From Marisediminitalea aggregata (lineage in GTDB: Bacteria; Pseudomonadota; Gammaproteobacteria; Enterobacterales; Alteromonadaceae), in contig NZ_FQWD01000007.1 of NCBI RefSeq assembly GCF_900129565.1, positions 186,001 through 250,000 of the forward strand: 64,000 nucleotides of DNA, in the 5' to 3' direction. The notes beneath the pieces are model-generated. The model searched no databases. It had not been told where the DNA came from and was given only the letters and a program-made list of their open reading frames with translations. Positions 1 to 8,024 of the stretch are shown one piece after another (the stretch's first letter is position 1; each line of letters begins with the position of its first letter). The translations under genes were made by a program, and so were the position numbers.

Positions 1-1383
1 CCCATTACCATCGACTTTGGGCTGGTAGTACAAGCAGAACTGATTTTCTTCGATTGCCGTGTCGATGCTGTTTGCAATCATGATTTTGCGTTTGTGTGAC
101 TCTGACATTTCCGGACTGAAAATGGTGTACACCCCTCGTCCTCTGGCTTTGGAACGGTACATTGCCAGGTCAGCATTGCTCACCAGCTGACTGAGTTCAT
201 AGCCCGCCTCTTTCGCTTTTGCCACACCAATACTTACACCTAGTTTTAGCGATAGCCCGTTAAGTTTGAAAGGCTCAGTAAACGCAGACAACACCCGTTC
301 GGAGACCGTGATCATATTTAATTCAGTCGCATCCCGGTCAGGAATAATCAGAAACTCGTCGCCACCCAGTCTTGCCAGAATGTCGCCATCGCGGAGAATG
401 GTTTTAACCCGCTCAGCCACTTCAATCAAAATCAGATCGCCAGTTTCATGGCCCAGGGAGTCATTAATGCCTTTAAATCCATCCAAATCGAAAAACATCA
501 GAATCAAATCGTCATTGGCACGTCTGGCCCGGGCCAATTCGATTTTTATGGTATCCATTACAAACTGACGGTTCGGTAACCCTGTTAAGCTGTCAAAATT
601 GGCTAACCGGGTCATGGTGACCTGCTGTTCCATTAAGGTTTTAGTCTGCTGCTGATTAATATTCAGCTCTTCCTCAATGGTTTCCATTAATCGGTTGATA
701 TGCTGGCCCAACCGGCGAATTTCGGCAGTTCCTCTCACCGTATGCCGGGAAGTGTAGTCTTTGTGCTCTGTTACCGATTGCGTAAAACGAGTTACCGCAT
801 CAAGCGGTCTGAAAGCTTGTCTGAGTAAGGCGAACGATAACAGAATAGTAGACGACAATAACAAAAGGGCCCAGGGCATAGTCCTGAAAACCAAAGACCG
901 TCGGCTCTCAGACAGACTTTTATTCAAGTCCACTACAATCAATAAATAGCCCACCGGGAATGCCTGCTCACCAATTCGCTCCAGGCTGTAAAGCTTACCG
1001 TCAGAAATACTTATCCCCATCGTCATATCTGATGGTTTATAGGATGCAGGCAGCATAGCCTCGTCGACTCGCCGACCTTGCAGACCGACATAAAACTCTA
1101 CCAGTTGGTGGTCATTGTCAAAAATAGTCGCGTTGATCACATTCCGGTATGGCTCTAACCGTAGCAAAACTACGTTCAGAGAAAATGTATCCCGCGGGCT
1201 TTGCTCCATGAAAGGCACTAGGTCGTTAGCCATGTTGCGGGTAAGTGCAAACAGATTGTTTTGCTGGGACTCTAAGAACAATTGCTCATGTTCAGACACA
1301 GTCAACCACAACACACTGGCAGATGAAGACATCACCACTACGCTGAGGATCACAACCATCGCCGTGCGAATACTGCTAAACAT
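1..1383 (-). CDS. Membrane-bound GGDEF-EAL cyclic-di-GMP signalling protein (C-terminus beyond window)
   Basis: The reading frame is open from an ATG at 1383 to the left edge, 461 codons without a stop. A first membrane segment lies at about residues 5-25. An extracytoplasmic region of about 130 residues follows, then a second membrane segment near 163-183, a HAMP-like linker and a coiled stretch. The GGDEF domain has an intact GGDEF active-site motif near residue 338 and the usual SLTGLPNR entry. An EAL domain begins near residue 425, with the typical YYQPKVD strand as the last residues visible. The GGDEF motif predicts diguanylate cyclase activity. Whether the EAL part is an active phosphodiesterase cannot be judged because its catalytic residues lie outside the window. 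The gene sits 23 bp downstream of a TerB-like gene on the same strand, next to a partner-switching module, so this is a signalling neighbourhood. Confidence 0.9.
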   Translation of the reverse strand, partial: MFSSIRTAMVVILSVVVMSSSASVLWLTVSEHEQLFLESQQNNLFALTRNMANDLVPFMEQSPRDTFSLNVVLLRLEPYRNVINATIFDNDHQLVEFYVGLQGRRVDEAMLPASYKPSDMTMGISISDGKLYSLERIGEQAFPVGYLLIVVDLNKSLSESRRSLVFRTMPWALLLLSSTILLSFALLRQAFRPLDAVTRFTQSVTEHKDYTSRHTVRGTAEIRRLGQHINRLMETIEEELNINQQQTKTLMEQQVTMTRLANFDSLTGLPNRQFVMDTIKIELARARRANDDLILMFFDLDGFKGINDSLGHETGDLILIEVAERVKTILRDGDILARLGGDEFLIIPDRDATELNMITVSERVLSAFTEPFKLNGLSLKLGVSIGVAKAKEAGYELSQLVSNADLAMYRSKARGRGVYTIFSPEMSESHKRKIMIANSIDTAIEENQFCLYYQPKVDGNG

Positions 1384-1406
1384 GTGCCCTAACCAACCTG
1401 TCCTTA

Positions 1407-1847
1407 CTATCCCACAGACTGCGCGGCTAGCTTAGCCTGTATGTACTGGCTGTGAGGTATATAGAGTAAATCTGCGATTTTACGAATAACGTGTTCCTCC
1501 AACGGCGCGAGTGTTTTGTCGGCGTAAGCTACGTGCCAAAGTCCCTGAATCACCTTGTGTTTGGCACTGGCATCCAAACTTTGGTTTAGTACCTGGGTAA
1601 ACTGAACTAAATCGACAGCGTCTTCAGAACGCGCACTGCCACTCGCTAAGACCATTTCTGTTTCTTTAGCGGTCAACGAAAACGTATTCTGTAGCATATC
1701 GCTTAATGCCTCTAGCTCTCGTTGATCGATATCATCATCGGCTTTAATAACTTCGTATAACAACGCTGCCGCTGCTATTTCAACGTGATGCGGATGCAAA
1801 GGCTCTGACGCCTCTCCCTGGAACATCGCGAGAATTGTTCTCAACAT
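1407..1847 (-). CDS. TerB-like (tellurite-resistance TerB family) helical protein
   Basis: A 146-residue soluble protein. The pattern of acidic residues after hydrophobic helices (VIKADDDIDQRE and YADKTLAPLEEHVIRKIADLL) is typical of the TerB/DjlA-N-terminal fold, an all-helical domain often found in stress or envelope proteins. The biochemical role of such stand-alone proteins is not known. The ATG at 1847 is preferred because GGAG lies 7 nt upstream; an in-frame start at 1871 would add eight residues without a clear ribosome site. It is followed 23 bp later by the GGDEF-EAL gene on the same strand and may be cotranscribed with it. A second TerB-like gene is found at 27525-27908. Confidence 0.75.
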   Translation of the reverse strand: MLRTILAMFQGEASEPLHPHHVEIAAAALLYEVIKADDDIDQRELEALSDMLQNTFSLTAKETEMVLASGSARSEDAVDLVQFTQVLNQSLDASAKHKVIQGLWHVAYADKTLAPLEEHVIRKIADLLYIPHSQYIQAKLAAQSVG

Positions 1848-1999
1848 GTAAAACTCCGGGTATGTGCGCACTTAGCGCGTGTAAAGTGTAGACAAGAAAT
1901 TGAAATCCGTGCTTTTTTCGTAGCGAAAAAGTCACCAGATACTGTATAGACTTTTATACTTAGGCGTTAGTTTCAAACCCTACTGTTAATTTACCGTCA

Positions 2000-3652
2000 T
2001 CAAAACGCCATTGTCGCCACAGTACAACGACCACTGTCCGTCACTTGAACCGACTCGCAGATTGCCTGAACTAGCTGAAGACCTCTGCCAAACGTATCTT
2101 CATCATCGCTTGGTGCTATTTGTGATACATCATAACCGGCGCCAGAATCCGATACTTTGATAGTCAGTAGGCGCAGATCGGGATCACAATGCATTGAGAC
2201 AGACACTTCACCCTGTTCCAGCGCTTCTATTCTGGCACTGCGCTCTGCATAGTAGGTTTCAAATGCATTCGGATCTTTCTTCAATGACGAATTTAACTGC
2301 AGCACGCCGTGATCGATGGCGTTATTCACTAGTTCAGTTACCACCGTGTAAAGTTCTGATCGGGCAGACTCCAATCCTTCAACGTGTCCGAGCCTTTGAA
2401 TAAACGTATCTACCACATTCTGTGATTGCAGGTGCGCTTTGCCGAGCGTAAATTTCAATTCAAATGGCAGCAACGCGGTATGCGTGCGCGCAACATGATT
2501 ATCAAACATAAAGGGTTCACAGCGAAATAATACAATGGTCATATCATCCTTCGCTGGCTGCCCCAGGCGATATACCTTTGCGAGTTCTACAAACTGCCTT
2601 GCAGAGTTTATTCCGCCCTCAGAAAACCATTGCTCAACGCCCTCTTCGCCCAACAGGCCCTGTTCCGGGTGCAGTGTTTCCATCAATCCATCGGTATACA
2701 CCAACAGCATGTCGTCCTCATTGGCTTCAACAATATCGACGTCATGCTCAAATTCTTTTTCACTGAGCACACCTAACGGCATGTGTCGGGAGTCTAGACG
2801 GTGTTGTATTTTTCCCATTGCATCGCGCAAAACAATACGCGGCAGTCCGCCATTCCAAATGCTAAACCGGGTACCCGAAGAGTCAATTTCAATAATAGCT
2901 GCAACACAGAACATATCCGCGGGTAGAAACGACAATAGAATGCGGTTCAGCCTGATAGCTATTTCAGACACCGACAACCCCTTTTCTGTCATTCTGACGA
3001 AAGCCTGGGAAACCGGAATCGCGCCTATAGCAGACGCAAGACCGTGCCCGGTAAAATCTCCGACAAACAGATACACTCCACCGGAAGGGCTTTTCTCACA
3101 TAATAAGACATCGCCGTTAAACTGTGTTTCCGGTTGAATGTAATAATTAAAATAGTCATTGAGGGTGTCACTGGAGTCCAGTGCATTGGCAAAGATGTGC
3201 TCCACAATCCTATGGTTTCTCTCGACGTCCTGTTGCACTAGCCTGAGAGAGTGGTTTTTTTCTGCCAGCTCCAGTCCCATTCGTCGCGAACGCTCGTGGG
3301 CTTTAATTTTGGCCGTCAGGATCAGTCGATCGAAAGGCTTCGATACAAAATCATCGCCGCCTGCAGCCAGACACGCTACCAGGCTTTCCTGATCATCAAG
3401 GGCAGTAATGAACAAAATGGGTAAATAACAATCGGGAGACAAAGCCTTTAGCTTAGGCGCGACGTCCAGGCCGCTCATGCCCGGCATAACAACATCGAGT
3501 AACACAAGGTCCGGTGGATATTGTTCCGCCAGAGCAAGTGCCTTCTCACCATCTTCAGCTTCAACACAATGCACATAGCCTGTGTCATTTAACATTTGGA
3601 CGAGCATCGCCCGGTTAATAACTTCATCGTCAACAATTAAAATGCGAAACAT
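2000..3652 (-). CDS. Response regulator with PP2C phosphatase and RsbW-like kinase domains (CrsR/HsbR type)
   Basis: A 550-residue three-domain regulator. An N-terminal receiver (residues 3-120) has the acidic pair VDDE and the phosphoacceptor in LLDVVMPGMSG. A SpoIIE/PP2C-type serine phosphatase (about 165-380) shows GDFTGHGLASAIGA and TDGLMETLHPEQG. A C-terminal HATPase (about 400-545) carries the N box ELVNNAIDHG, the G1 motif SDSGAGYD and the G2 motif GRGLQLVQ. This is the architecture of Shewanella CrsR and Pseudomonas HsbR. There, phosphorylation of the receiver switches the protein between kinase and phosphatase action on a STAS-domain antagonist. The STAS partner is encoded immediately upstream, 9 bp away. 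By analogy the module could control RpoS or an anti-sigma factor such as FlgM, but nothing in the window shows the target. Confidence 0.88.
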   Translation of the reverse strand: MFRILIVDDEVINRAMLVQMLNDTGYVHCVEAEDGEKALALAEQYPPDLVLLDVVMPGMSGLDVAPKLKALSPDCYLPILFITALDDQESLVACLAAGGDDFVSKPFDRLILTAKIKAHERSRRMGLELAEKNHSLRLVQQDVERNHRIVEHIFANALDSSDTLNDYFNYYIQPETQFNGDVLLCEKSPSGGVYLFVGDFTGHGLASAIGAIPVSQAFVRMTEKGLSVSEIAIRLNRILLSFLPADMFCVAAIIEIDSSGTRFSIWNGGLPRIVLRDAMGKIQHRLDSRHMPLGVLSEKEFEHDVDIVEANEDDMLLVYTDGLMETLHPEQGLLGEEGVEQWFSEGGINSARQFVELAKVYRLGQPAKDDMTIVLFRCEPFMFDNHVARTHTALLPFELKFTLGKAHLQSQNVVDTFIQRLGHVEGLESARSELYTVVTELVNNAIDHGVLQLNSSLKKDPNAFETYYAERSARIEALEQGEVSVSMHCDPDLRLLTIKVSDSGAGYDVSQIAPSDDEDTFGRGLQLVQAICESVQVTDSGRCTVATMAF

Positions 3653-3661
3653 GCTGCGCTG

Positions 3662-3964
3662 TCAGGAAATAGTGAATTTTTTGTTGAAGCGAGAAATTTC
3701 TAAAATCCTTGCGACGGCTGCGCGGCAGTGCGTGATACTGTAAGTCAGATTTTTGTCTGCCAGTAACTTTTGCATATTCAGTAACATGCCCAGTGCCGAA
3801 CTGTCCATGTACTGCGTATTGCTCAAGTCCACTTCAATGTGTTTAATTGATGCTGGCAACTCGCTGTACGCTTGTCTGAAGTCTGTGACCAGCGAGAAAT
3901 CAAACTTTTCACCAATGTAAATTACCCAGCGTTCGCCTTGTACCTGTTCAGTTTTAATTGCCAT
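3662..3964 (-). CDS. STAS-domain anti-sigma factor antagonist (CrsA/HsbA-like)
   Basis: A 100-residue STAS protein. The phosphorylatable serine lies in the family motif YMDSSALGMLLNMQ, between a central beta strand (HIEVDLSN) and the following helix. Its expected partner is the receiver/PP2C/HATPase protein encoded just downstream, which would phosphorylate and dephosphorylate this serine. The unphosphorylated form would then bind an anti-sigma or anti-sigma-like partner. The ATG at 3964 is chosen because GGGAG lies 5 nt upstream; a further in-frame ATG at 3982 has no such site. It is the first gene of a two-gene operon, and a promoter is predicted at 4028-4056. Confidence 0.85.
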   Translation of the reverse strand: MAIKTEQVQGERWVIYIGEKFDFSLVTDFRQAYSELPASIKHIEVDLSNTQYMDSSALGMLLNMQKLLADKNLTYSITHCRAAVARILEISRFNKKFTIS

Positions 3965-4027
3965 TAGCGCTCCCACTCGCATTCCGCGTTTGCTACTATG
4001 CGTAAATTCGCACTTCCGTGCACCTTA

Positions 4028-4056
4028 ATCATTGAATACCTGATAAGTGTAGTCAA
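4028..4056 (-). promoter_or_regulatory. Predicted sigma-70 promoter of the STAS/CrsR-like operon
   Basis: On the minus strand a -35 box TTGACT (4056-4051) and a -10 box AATGAT (4033-4028) are separated by exactly 17 bp. Transcription would start near 4021, giving a leader of about 57 nt before the STAS start codon at 3964. The divergent yciH gene starts 24 bp away on the other side. Confidence 0.5.
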
Positions 4057-4079
4057 TTTTCGAAGAGTGACAGATTAAT

Positions 4080-4406
4080 ATGCAAGACAACAGACTCGTA
4101 TACAGTACCGACGGCGGAAAAATCAACAATGACAACAACCCCCAAGCCAGTCGTTCAGTAAATAAAGACGGTATAGCCCGAATCCACCGCGAAACCAAAG
4201 GTCGAAAAGGCAAAGGTGTGTCTATTATTACCGGCCTTGATAAAGAACCGTCTGAACTCAAAGAGCTGTGTAGTGTTCTGAAGAAGAAATGCGGCTGCGG
4301 CGGCGCAGTAAAAGAAGGGACGATTGAAGTTCAAACAGACGCACGTGACAAAATCCAACAAATACTCAAACAACAAGGTATTACATCAAAAATTGCTGGC
4401 GGCTAA
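4080..4406 (+). CDS. yciH: SUI1/eIF1-family translation initiation factor-like protein YciH
   Basis: A 108-residue protein of the bacterial SUI1 family, normal length for YciH. The C-terminal half carries the family core: a basic region (RETKGRKGKGVSIITGL), the cysteine-containing strand LKKKCGCGGAVKEGTIEVQ, and the terminal helix DKIQQILKQQGI. The N-terminal 40 residues are polar and probably flexible. Bacterial SUI1 proteins resemble eukaryotic eIF1 and have been linked to start-codon fidelity in vitro; their cellular role is modest. It is a single gene, divergent from the STAS operon. Confidence 0.93.
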   Translation: MQDNRLVYSTDGGKINNDNNPQASRSVNKDGIARIHRETKGRKGKGVSIITGLDKEPSELKELCSVLKKKCGCGGAVKEGTIEVQTDARDKIQQILKQQGITSKIAGG

Positions 4407-4450
4407 GCCTTTTCGCCTTTATCTTTAGTCTATATTAACGCCAAATTATA

Positions 4451-4478
4451 TTTGTCGCGATGCGCGGTTTGCTATGAT
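4451..4478 (+). promoter_or_regulatory. Possible promoter of the double-receiver gene
   Basis: A -10 box TATGAT (4473-4478) is preceded at 16 bp by TTTGTC (4451-4456). The -35 match is weak. The placement, about 90 nt before the ATG at 4568, suits the downstream gene. Confidence 0.3.
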
Positions 4479-4567
4479 GTAGGTAAGCAGTAGTCAGATT
4501 GGATGTTTGCGCGTGTTAAAAGCCCTTGCCGAACATCGCCTGGCGTAACGATAAAAAGAGAATACAA

Positions 4568-5368
4568 ATGGAAAAGTTATCAATCTCCGACCTCAATATT
4601 GTGTTGGTGGAACCGTCAGATACGCAACGGAAAATTATTTCGACCTTTCTGACCAAAGAAAATGTGAAACAAATTGATAGCGCTGCCAATATTACCGAAG
4701 CCAAGCAGCTCATCGATCAGCATGGTGCTGACCTGATTATCAGCGCGATGTATTTTGAAGATGGTGCGGCAATCGAACTGCTCAAATACGTAAAAGAGCA
4801 TGAATCACTGAGAACCATCCCCTTTATGCTTGTGTCCAGTGAGAACCGAACCAGTAAGCTCGAAGAGTTTAAGCAAGCTGGCGTTGCAGCAATTCTGCCC
4901 AAGCCATTCGAACCTATTCATTTGCAACGCGCACTGAACGCTAGCCTGGATTTATTGAATACAGACGAACTCGAACTTGAGCTATTTGATATTCATGAAG
5001 TCCGCGTGTTGCTGGTCGACGATAGCCGCTTAGCGCGTAACCATATTCGCCGCGTTTTAGAAGGTATGGGCCTACAGAAAATTAAGGAAGCCGAGAACGG
5101 CGCCATGGCGCTGACATTAATTAAAGACGAGGCTTTTGATTTAGTGGTAACCGACTACAACATGCCTGAAATGGACGGGCGTGAGTTGTCTGAGTTCATT
5201 CGCTTCAACCCGGAAACCGCCCACATCCCTATTATTATGGTGACGTCAGAGGCCGCAGACAGTATGCATATGGCTAACATACAACAAACAGGGGTAAATG
5301 CCCTGTGCGACAAGCCATTTGAACCAAATGAAGTACGCGCCATGCTGGCCGCATTACTGGGCGACTAA
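4568..5368 (+). CDS. Tandem receiver protein (degenerate REC followed by canonical CheY-like REC)
   Basis: A 266-residue cytoplasmic protein made of two receiver domains and no output domain. The first (about residues 7-125) lacks the key residues. The usual acidic pair is replaced by VEPSD, and the phosphoacceptor position in DLIISAMYFEDG is alanine, though a late lysine (LPKPFEP) is kept. The second (about 140-262) is canonical: LLVDDSRLARN, the phosphoacceptor Asp in VVTDYNMPEMDG, the switch Thr in MVTSEA and the Lys in DKPFEP. It probably acts like a CheY or SpoVR-type relay with a pseudo-receiver for dimerisation or partner binding. No kinase is encoded beside it. The ATG at 4568 is preferred, since an AGAG lies about 8 nt upstream; a longer in-frame start at 4526 has no ribosome site. 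Confidence 0.88.
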   Translation: MEKLSISDLNIVLVEPSDTQRKIISTFLTKENVKQIDSAANITEAKQLIDQHGADLIISAMYFEDGAAIELLKYVKEHESLRTIPFMLVSSENRTSKLEEFKQAGVAAILPKPFEPIHLQRALNASLDLLNTDELELELFDIHEVRVLLVDDSRLARNHIRRVLEGMGLQKIKEAENGAMALTLIKDEAFDLVVTDYNMPEMDGRELSEFIRFNPETAHIPIIMVTSEAADSMHMANIQQTGVNALCDKPFEPNEVRAMLAALLGD

Positions 5369-5439
5369 TTTTTATATGCAACCGTTGAATTTTGTCAATA
5401 CGCAACGGCAAAAAACGAAGGCTATTCTGTAAAAACGGG

Positions 5440-5468
5440 TTGACAGACATCAGTCGCCGCAATAAAGT
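5440..5468 (+). promoter_or_regulatory. Predicted sigma-70 promoter of pheA
   Basis: A consensus -35 box TTGACA (5440-5445), a 17 bp spacer and a -10 box TAAAGT (5463-5468, four of six matches). Transcription would begin around 5474-5476, almost exactly at the start codon of the leader peptide. That would leave the leader without a conventional ribosome binding site. Confidence 0.55.
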
Positions 5469-5475
5469 GCACGGT

Positions 5476-5535
5476 ATGAAACTACGAAATACAACACACA
5501 CAGCGTTTTTCTTTATGTTTATCACCTTCATCTGA
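5476..5535 (+). CDS. pheL: Phenylalanine-rich leader peptide of the pheA attenuator (PheL-like)
   Basis: A 19-codon open frame, MKLRNTTHTAFFFMFITFI, contains five phenylalanines, with three in a row followed by a fourth after one residue. It ends in TGA directly before the attenuator stem. A Phe-rich peptide ahead of a terminator and then pheA is the classic arrangement for ribosome-stalling control by charged tRNA-Phe. The sequence is not the E. coli PheL sequence but is functionally equivalent by position and composition. No Shine-Dalgarno is seen before its ATG. Confidence 0.82.
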   Translation: MKLRNTTHTAFFFMFITFI

Positions 5536-5588
5536 GGGAGGTACGCTGTGCGTGACATAAACCTCCCCCTCAAGGGAGGTTTTTTTTT
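5534..5588 (+). promoter_or_regulatory. pheA transcription attenuator (terminator/antiterminator switch)
   Basis: The heptamer GGGAGGT occurs twice, at 5536-5542 and 5574-5580, and each copy can pair with the single ACCTCCC at 5561-5567. Pairing with the second copy forms the terminator, a stem followed by a run of nine T (5580-5588). Pairing with the first copy forms the mutually exclusive antiterminator. The first copy overlaps the end of the leader peptide. A ribosome that finishes the leader would cover it and favour termination. A ribosome stalled on the Phe codons would leave it free and allow pheA transcription. Confidence 0.85.
5559..5588 (+). terminator. Rho-independent terminator arm of the pheA attenuator
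   Basis: A stem AACCTCCC / GGGAGGTT with a short CCTCAA loop, followed by an uninterrupted T run up to 5588. The ATG of pheA is 24 nt beyond the T run. Confidence 0.85.
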
Positions 5589-5611
5589 GCCTGAAGTGTA
5601 AGAGAGAAGCC

Positions 5612-6793
5612 ATGTCTGCGCCTGAATTAGATAACATCCGTGAGCGAATTACCTCACTCGATACTGAATTACTCGGTCTGTTGGCAGAACGCCGCGGCCT
5701 AACCAACCAGGTTGCCGAAACCAAAATCAAGCATCACATTCCGGTACGCGATCAGGCTCGGGAAGAGCAGCTATTGATCCGCTTGATCAAAGAAGGCCAA
5801 CAGCATGGTCTTGACCCACACTATGTCACTCAGATATTCCACGTCATTATTGAAGACTCGGTGTTAAATCAACAAGCGATGCTGGCGGAACGAGCGAATC
5901 CTGGCAGTGCGTTACCGTTGAACCGTGTCGCGTTTCTGGGAGACCGTGGTTCTTACAGCTACCTGGCCACACAAAAGTACTTTTCTCGTCGCCCGGGTGA
6001 CTTACTGGAAATTGGCTGTCAGAGCTTTAAAGAAGTGGTGGGTAAAGTTGAAAACAACGAAGCCGACTATGCGGTTCTCCCTATCGAGAACACAACCTCT
6101 GGTAGCATTAACGAAGTTTACGACCAACTTCAGCACACTGAACTCAGCATCATTGGCGAGTTAACTCACGCTATCAAGCACAGTCTGTTGGTTGCTAAAG
6201 ATACAACACTCTCCAACATTAAGACGCTGTACGCGCATCCTCAGGTATTTACCCAGTGCAGTCACTTCCTGGCGGAATTAGGCAACGTTGAAGTAAAAAC
6301 CATGGACAGTACCTCATCGGCAATGCTTACAGTCAGTGAGTTAAACAGAGACGATGTCGCCGCGATTGGCAGCGAAGCGGGCGGTAACCTGTATGGCCTC
6401 ATGGCAATCAAATCCAACCTGGCTAATCAGAAAGAAAACCATAGCCGTTTTATTGTAGTAGCGAAACAACCTGTCGTCGTGCCGCTGCAGGTACCAGCCA
6501 AAACCACCTTCGTCATGTCGACTGTGCAAAAGCCTGGTGCCCTGGTTGAAGCCCTGCTTATCCTCAAGCAAAACAACATTAATATGACCAAACTGGAGTC
6601 CCGCCCTATCCACGGCAATCCGTGGGAAGAGATGTTCTATATTGATGTCGAGGGGAATACGCAGGATGGTCCAATGCAGAAAGCAGTGGATGAACTGAAG
6701 AAAATCACCCGCTACGTAAAAGTGTTGGGATGTTACCCTAGTGAAGAAATCAGCCCCACCAAGGTGGCGGCAGGCAAAGCCCTGACCTCTTAA
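5612..6793 (+). CDS. pheA: Bifunctional chorismate mutase / prephenate dehydratase (P-protein)
   Basis: A 393-residue cytoplasmic enzyme that converts chorismate to prephenate and then to phenylpyruvate, the committed route to phenylalanine. Residues 1-90 form an AroQ-type chorismate mutase (IRERITSLDTELLGLLAERR, then KIKHHIPVRDQAREEQLL). Residues 105-285 form the prephenate dehydratase (VAFLGDRGSYSYLA; ADYAVLPIENTTSGSINEVYD). Residues 295-380 form an ACT domain with the Phe-binding motifs KPGALVEAL and LESRPIHGNPWEEMFY, so feedback inhibition by Phe is expected. The length matches enterobacterial PheA. An AGAGAG lies 6 nt before the ATG. Expression is predicted to be under the attenuator directly upstream. 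It converges with tyrA across a shared terminator. Confidence 0.97.
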   Translation: MSAPELDNIRERITSLDTELLGLLAERRGLTNQVAETKIKHHIPVRDQAREEQLLIRLIKEGQQHGLDPHYVTQIFHVIIEDSVLNQQAMLAERANPGSALPLNRVAFLGDRGSYSYLATQKYFSRRPGDLLEIGCQSFKEVVGKVENNEADYAVLPIENTTSGSINEVYDQLQHTELSIIGELTHAIKHSLLVAKDTTLSNIKTLYAHPQVFTQCSHFLAELGNVEVKTMDSTSSAMLTVSELNRDDVAAIGSEAGGNLYGLMAIKSNLANQKENHSRFIVVAKQPVVVPLQVPAKTTFVMSTVQKPGALVEALLILKQNNINMTKLESRPIHGNPWEEMFYIDVEGNTQDGPMQKAVDELKKITRYVKVLGCYPSEEISPTKVAAGKALTS

Positions 6794-6803
6794 TATTCAA
6801 TAA

Positions 6804-6831
6804 AAAATGGCCACTTTTGTGGCCATTTTTG
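6804..6831. terminator. Bidirectional terminator between convergent pheA and tyrA
   Basis: A perfect 12 bp stem AAAAATGGCCAC / GTGGCCATTTTT with a TTTT loop. The A and T flanks give a U tract in both directions, so it can end pheA (plus) and tyrA (minus) transcripts. Confidence 0.88.
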
Positions 6832-6847
6832 TATTTATAAAACAAGT

Positions 6848-8020
6848 TTAATCTTCGGGCTGTGGCTGTACAGACCTCAACATCTGGTTATCATCAGCTT
6901 TCAACAGCAATTGCTTACTGTCCACGAGACAGGTTTTAGCATAATCGCCAAACCATTCACCAATCTCATTAAACTGCTCGATAAACGCGGTTTTATCGCC
7001 CTGCTCTAACAAGCTTAGCGCTTCGCCAAAGCGTTGATGAAAACGCCGCAACAGCGCGAAGTTGTCCGGATTATTGAAAATAATATCGGCGTACAAATTG
7101 GGAGATTGGGCAAACAAGCGCCCTACCATGGCCAGTTCCAGGCGGTAAATAGGAGAACTAAGCTGCGTGAGCTGCACCAAATCCGGATTTTCGCCCGCCA
7201 GGTGTGCGCCGTACACAAACGTGTTGAAGTGGCGCATGACCTGAATAAATGCCATCGCCTTGTCATGATCCTGGGCTGTCGTTTCAATTAAGTTGGCACC
7301 CCAGGTTTTCATTTGCTCAAGCAACCACTCATAGGTAGCTTCACCGCGCCCATGACACACCACAACCACTTGCTTTATCATGCCTGGCGCATCCGGTCCA
7401 AACATAGGGTGTAACCCTACAACCGGCCCGCTATGTGCGGCCATCATGGCACCCAGTGGCTTGTCTTTGATACTGGTAATGTCGGCCAGAATACAATTCT
7501 CAGGCAGTGCTTTGAGACTGGCAATCACGTCAACCGTCAGATTGATCGGCACAGACACCAATACCAGACTGGCCTGAGCAAACAGACTCTCAGCCTGAGA
7601 CCAGTCGTCTTTTTCCAATATGTCGACGTTGTAACCGCTGCGTGTAAATAACCCGACAAAAACACTGCCCAACGCACCGCCACCACCAATAACCACGATC
7701 CGTTTGACGCCGGGGTTAACGCAGCGATAGCGATTGTTCTGGATATGATAAGACTCGCGCATGATTCGGCGCAGGAGATCTTCAACCAACGCAGGAGACA
7801 CGCCTGCCGCTTCAGCTTGCTGCTGACGATCGGCCAGTAATGCCGCTTCGCGCGAGGGCACGTAAATCGGCATGCCGGTTTTGGCTTTAATATCGCCGAC
7901 TTTGCTGGCTAATGCTGCTCGCTTGGCTAGCAAATCGACGAGCTGGCTGTCCAGCTCGTCTATTCCCTGGCGTAGATCGCTCAATTGCTGAGCAAACTGT
8001 TCCGCTGTGTCTTTTGACAT
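6848..8020 (-). CDS. tyrA: Bifunctional chorismate mutase / prephenate dehydrogenase (T-protein)
   Basis: A 390-residue cytoplasmic enzyme that makes 4-hydroxyphenylpyruvate from chorismate by way of prephenate for tyrosine synthesis. Residues 10-95 are an AroQ chorismate mutase ([33 protein letters not shown]). From about residue 107 a Rossmann dinucleotide-binding motif ([19 protein letters not shown]) opens the dehydrogenase domain. That domain continues with [11 protein letters not shown], which holds the catalytic histidine region. Length and domain order match E. coli TyrA. It lies 4 bp downstream of aroF and forms an aroF-tyrA operon as in enteric bacteria. Confidence 0.97.
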   Translation of the reverse strand: MSKDTAEQFAQQLSDLRQGIDELDSQLVDLLAKRAALASKVGDIKAKTGMPIYVPSREAALLADRQQQAEAAGVSPALVEDLLRRIMRESYHIQNNRYRCVNPGVKRIVVIGGGGALGSVFVGLFTRSGYNVDILEKDDWSQAESLFAQASLVLVSVPINLTVDVIASLKALPENCILADITSIKDKPLGAMMAAHSGPVVGLHPMFGPDAPGMIKQVVVVCHGRGEATYEWLLEQMKTWGANLIETTAQDHDKAMAFIQVMRHFNTFVYGAHLAGENPDLVQLTQLSSPIYRLELAMVGRLFAQSPNLYADIIFNNPDNFALLRRFHQRFGEALSLLEQGDKTAFIEQFNEIGEWFGDYAKTCLVDSKQLLLKADDNQMLRSVQPQPED

Positions 8021-8024
8021 ATAA

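Noticed and set aside
2535..3137. A 200-codon plus-strand open frame
   Set aside because: It lies antisense inside the receiver/PP2C/HATPase gene, is Ser/Pro-rich without motifs, and has no ribosome site.
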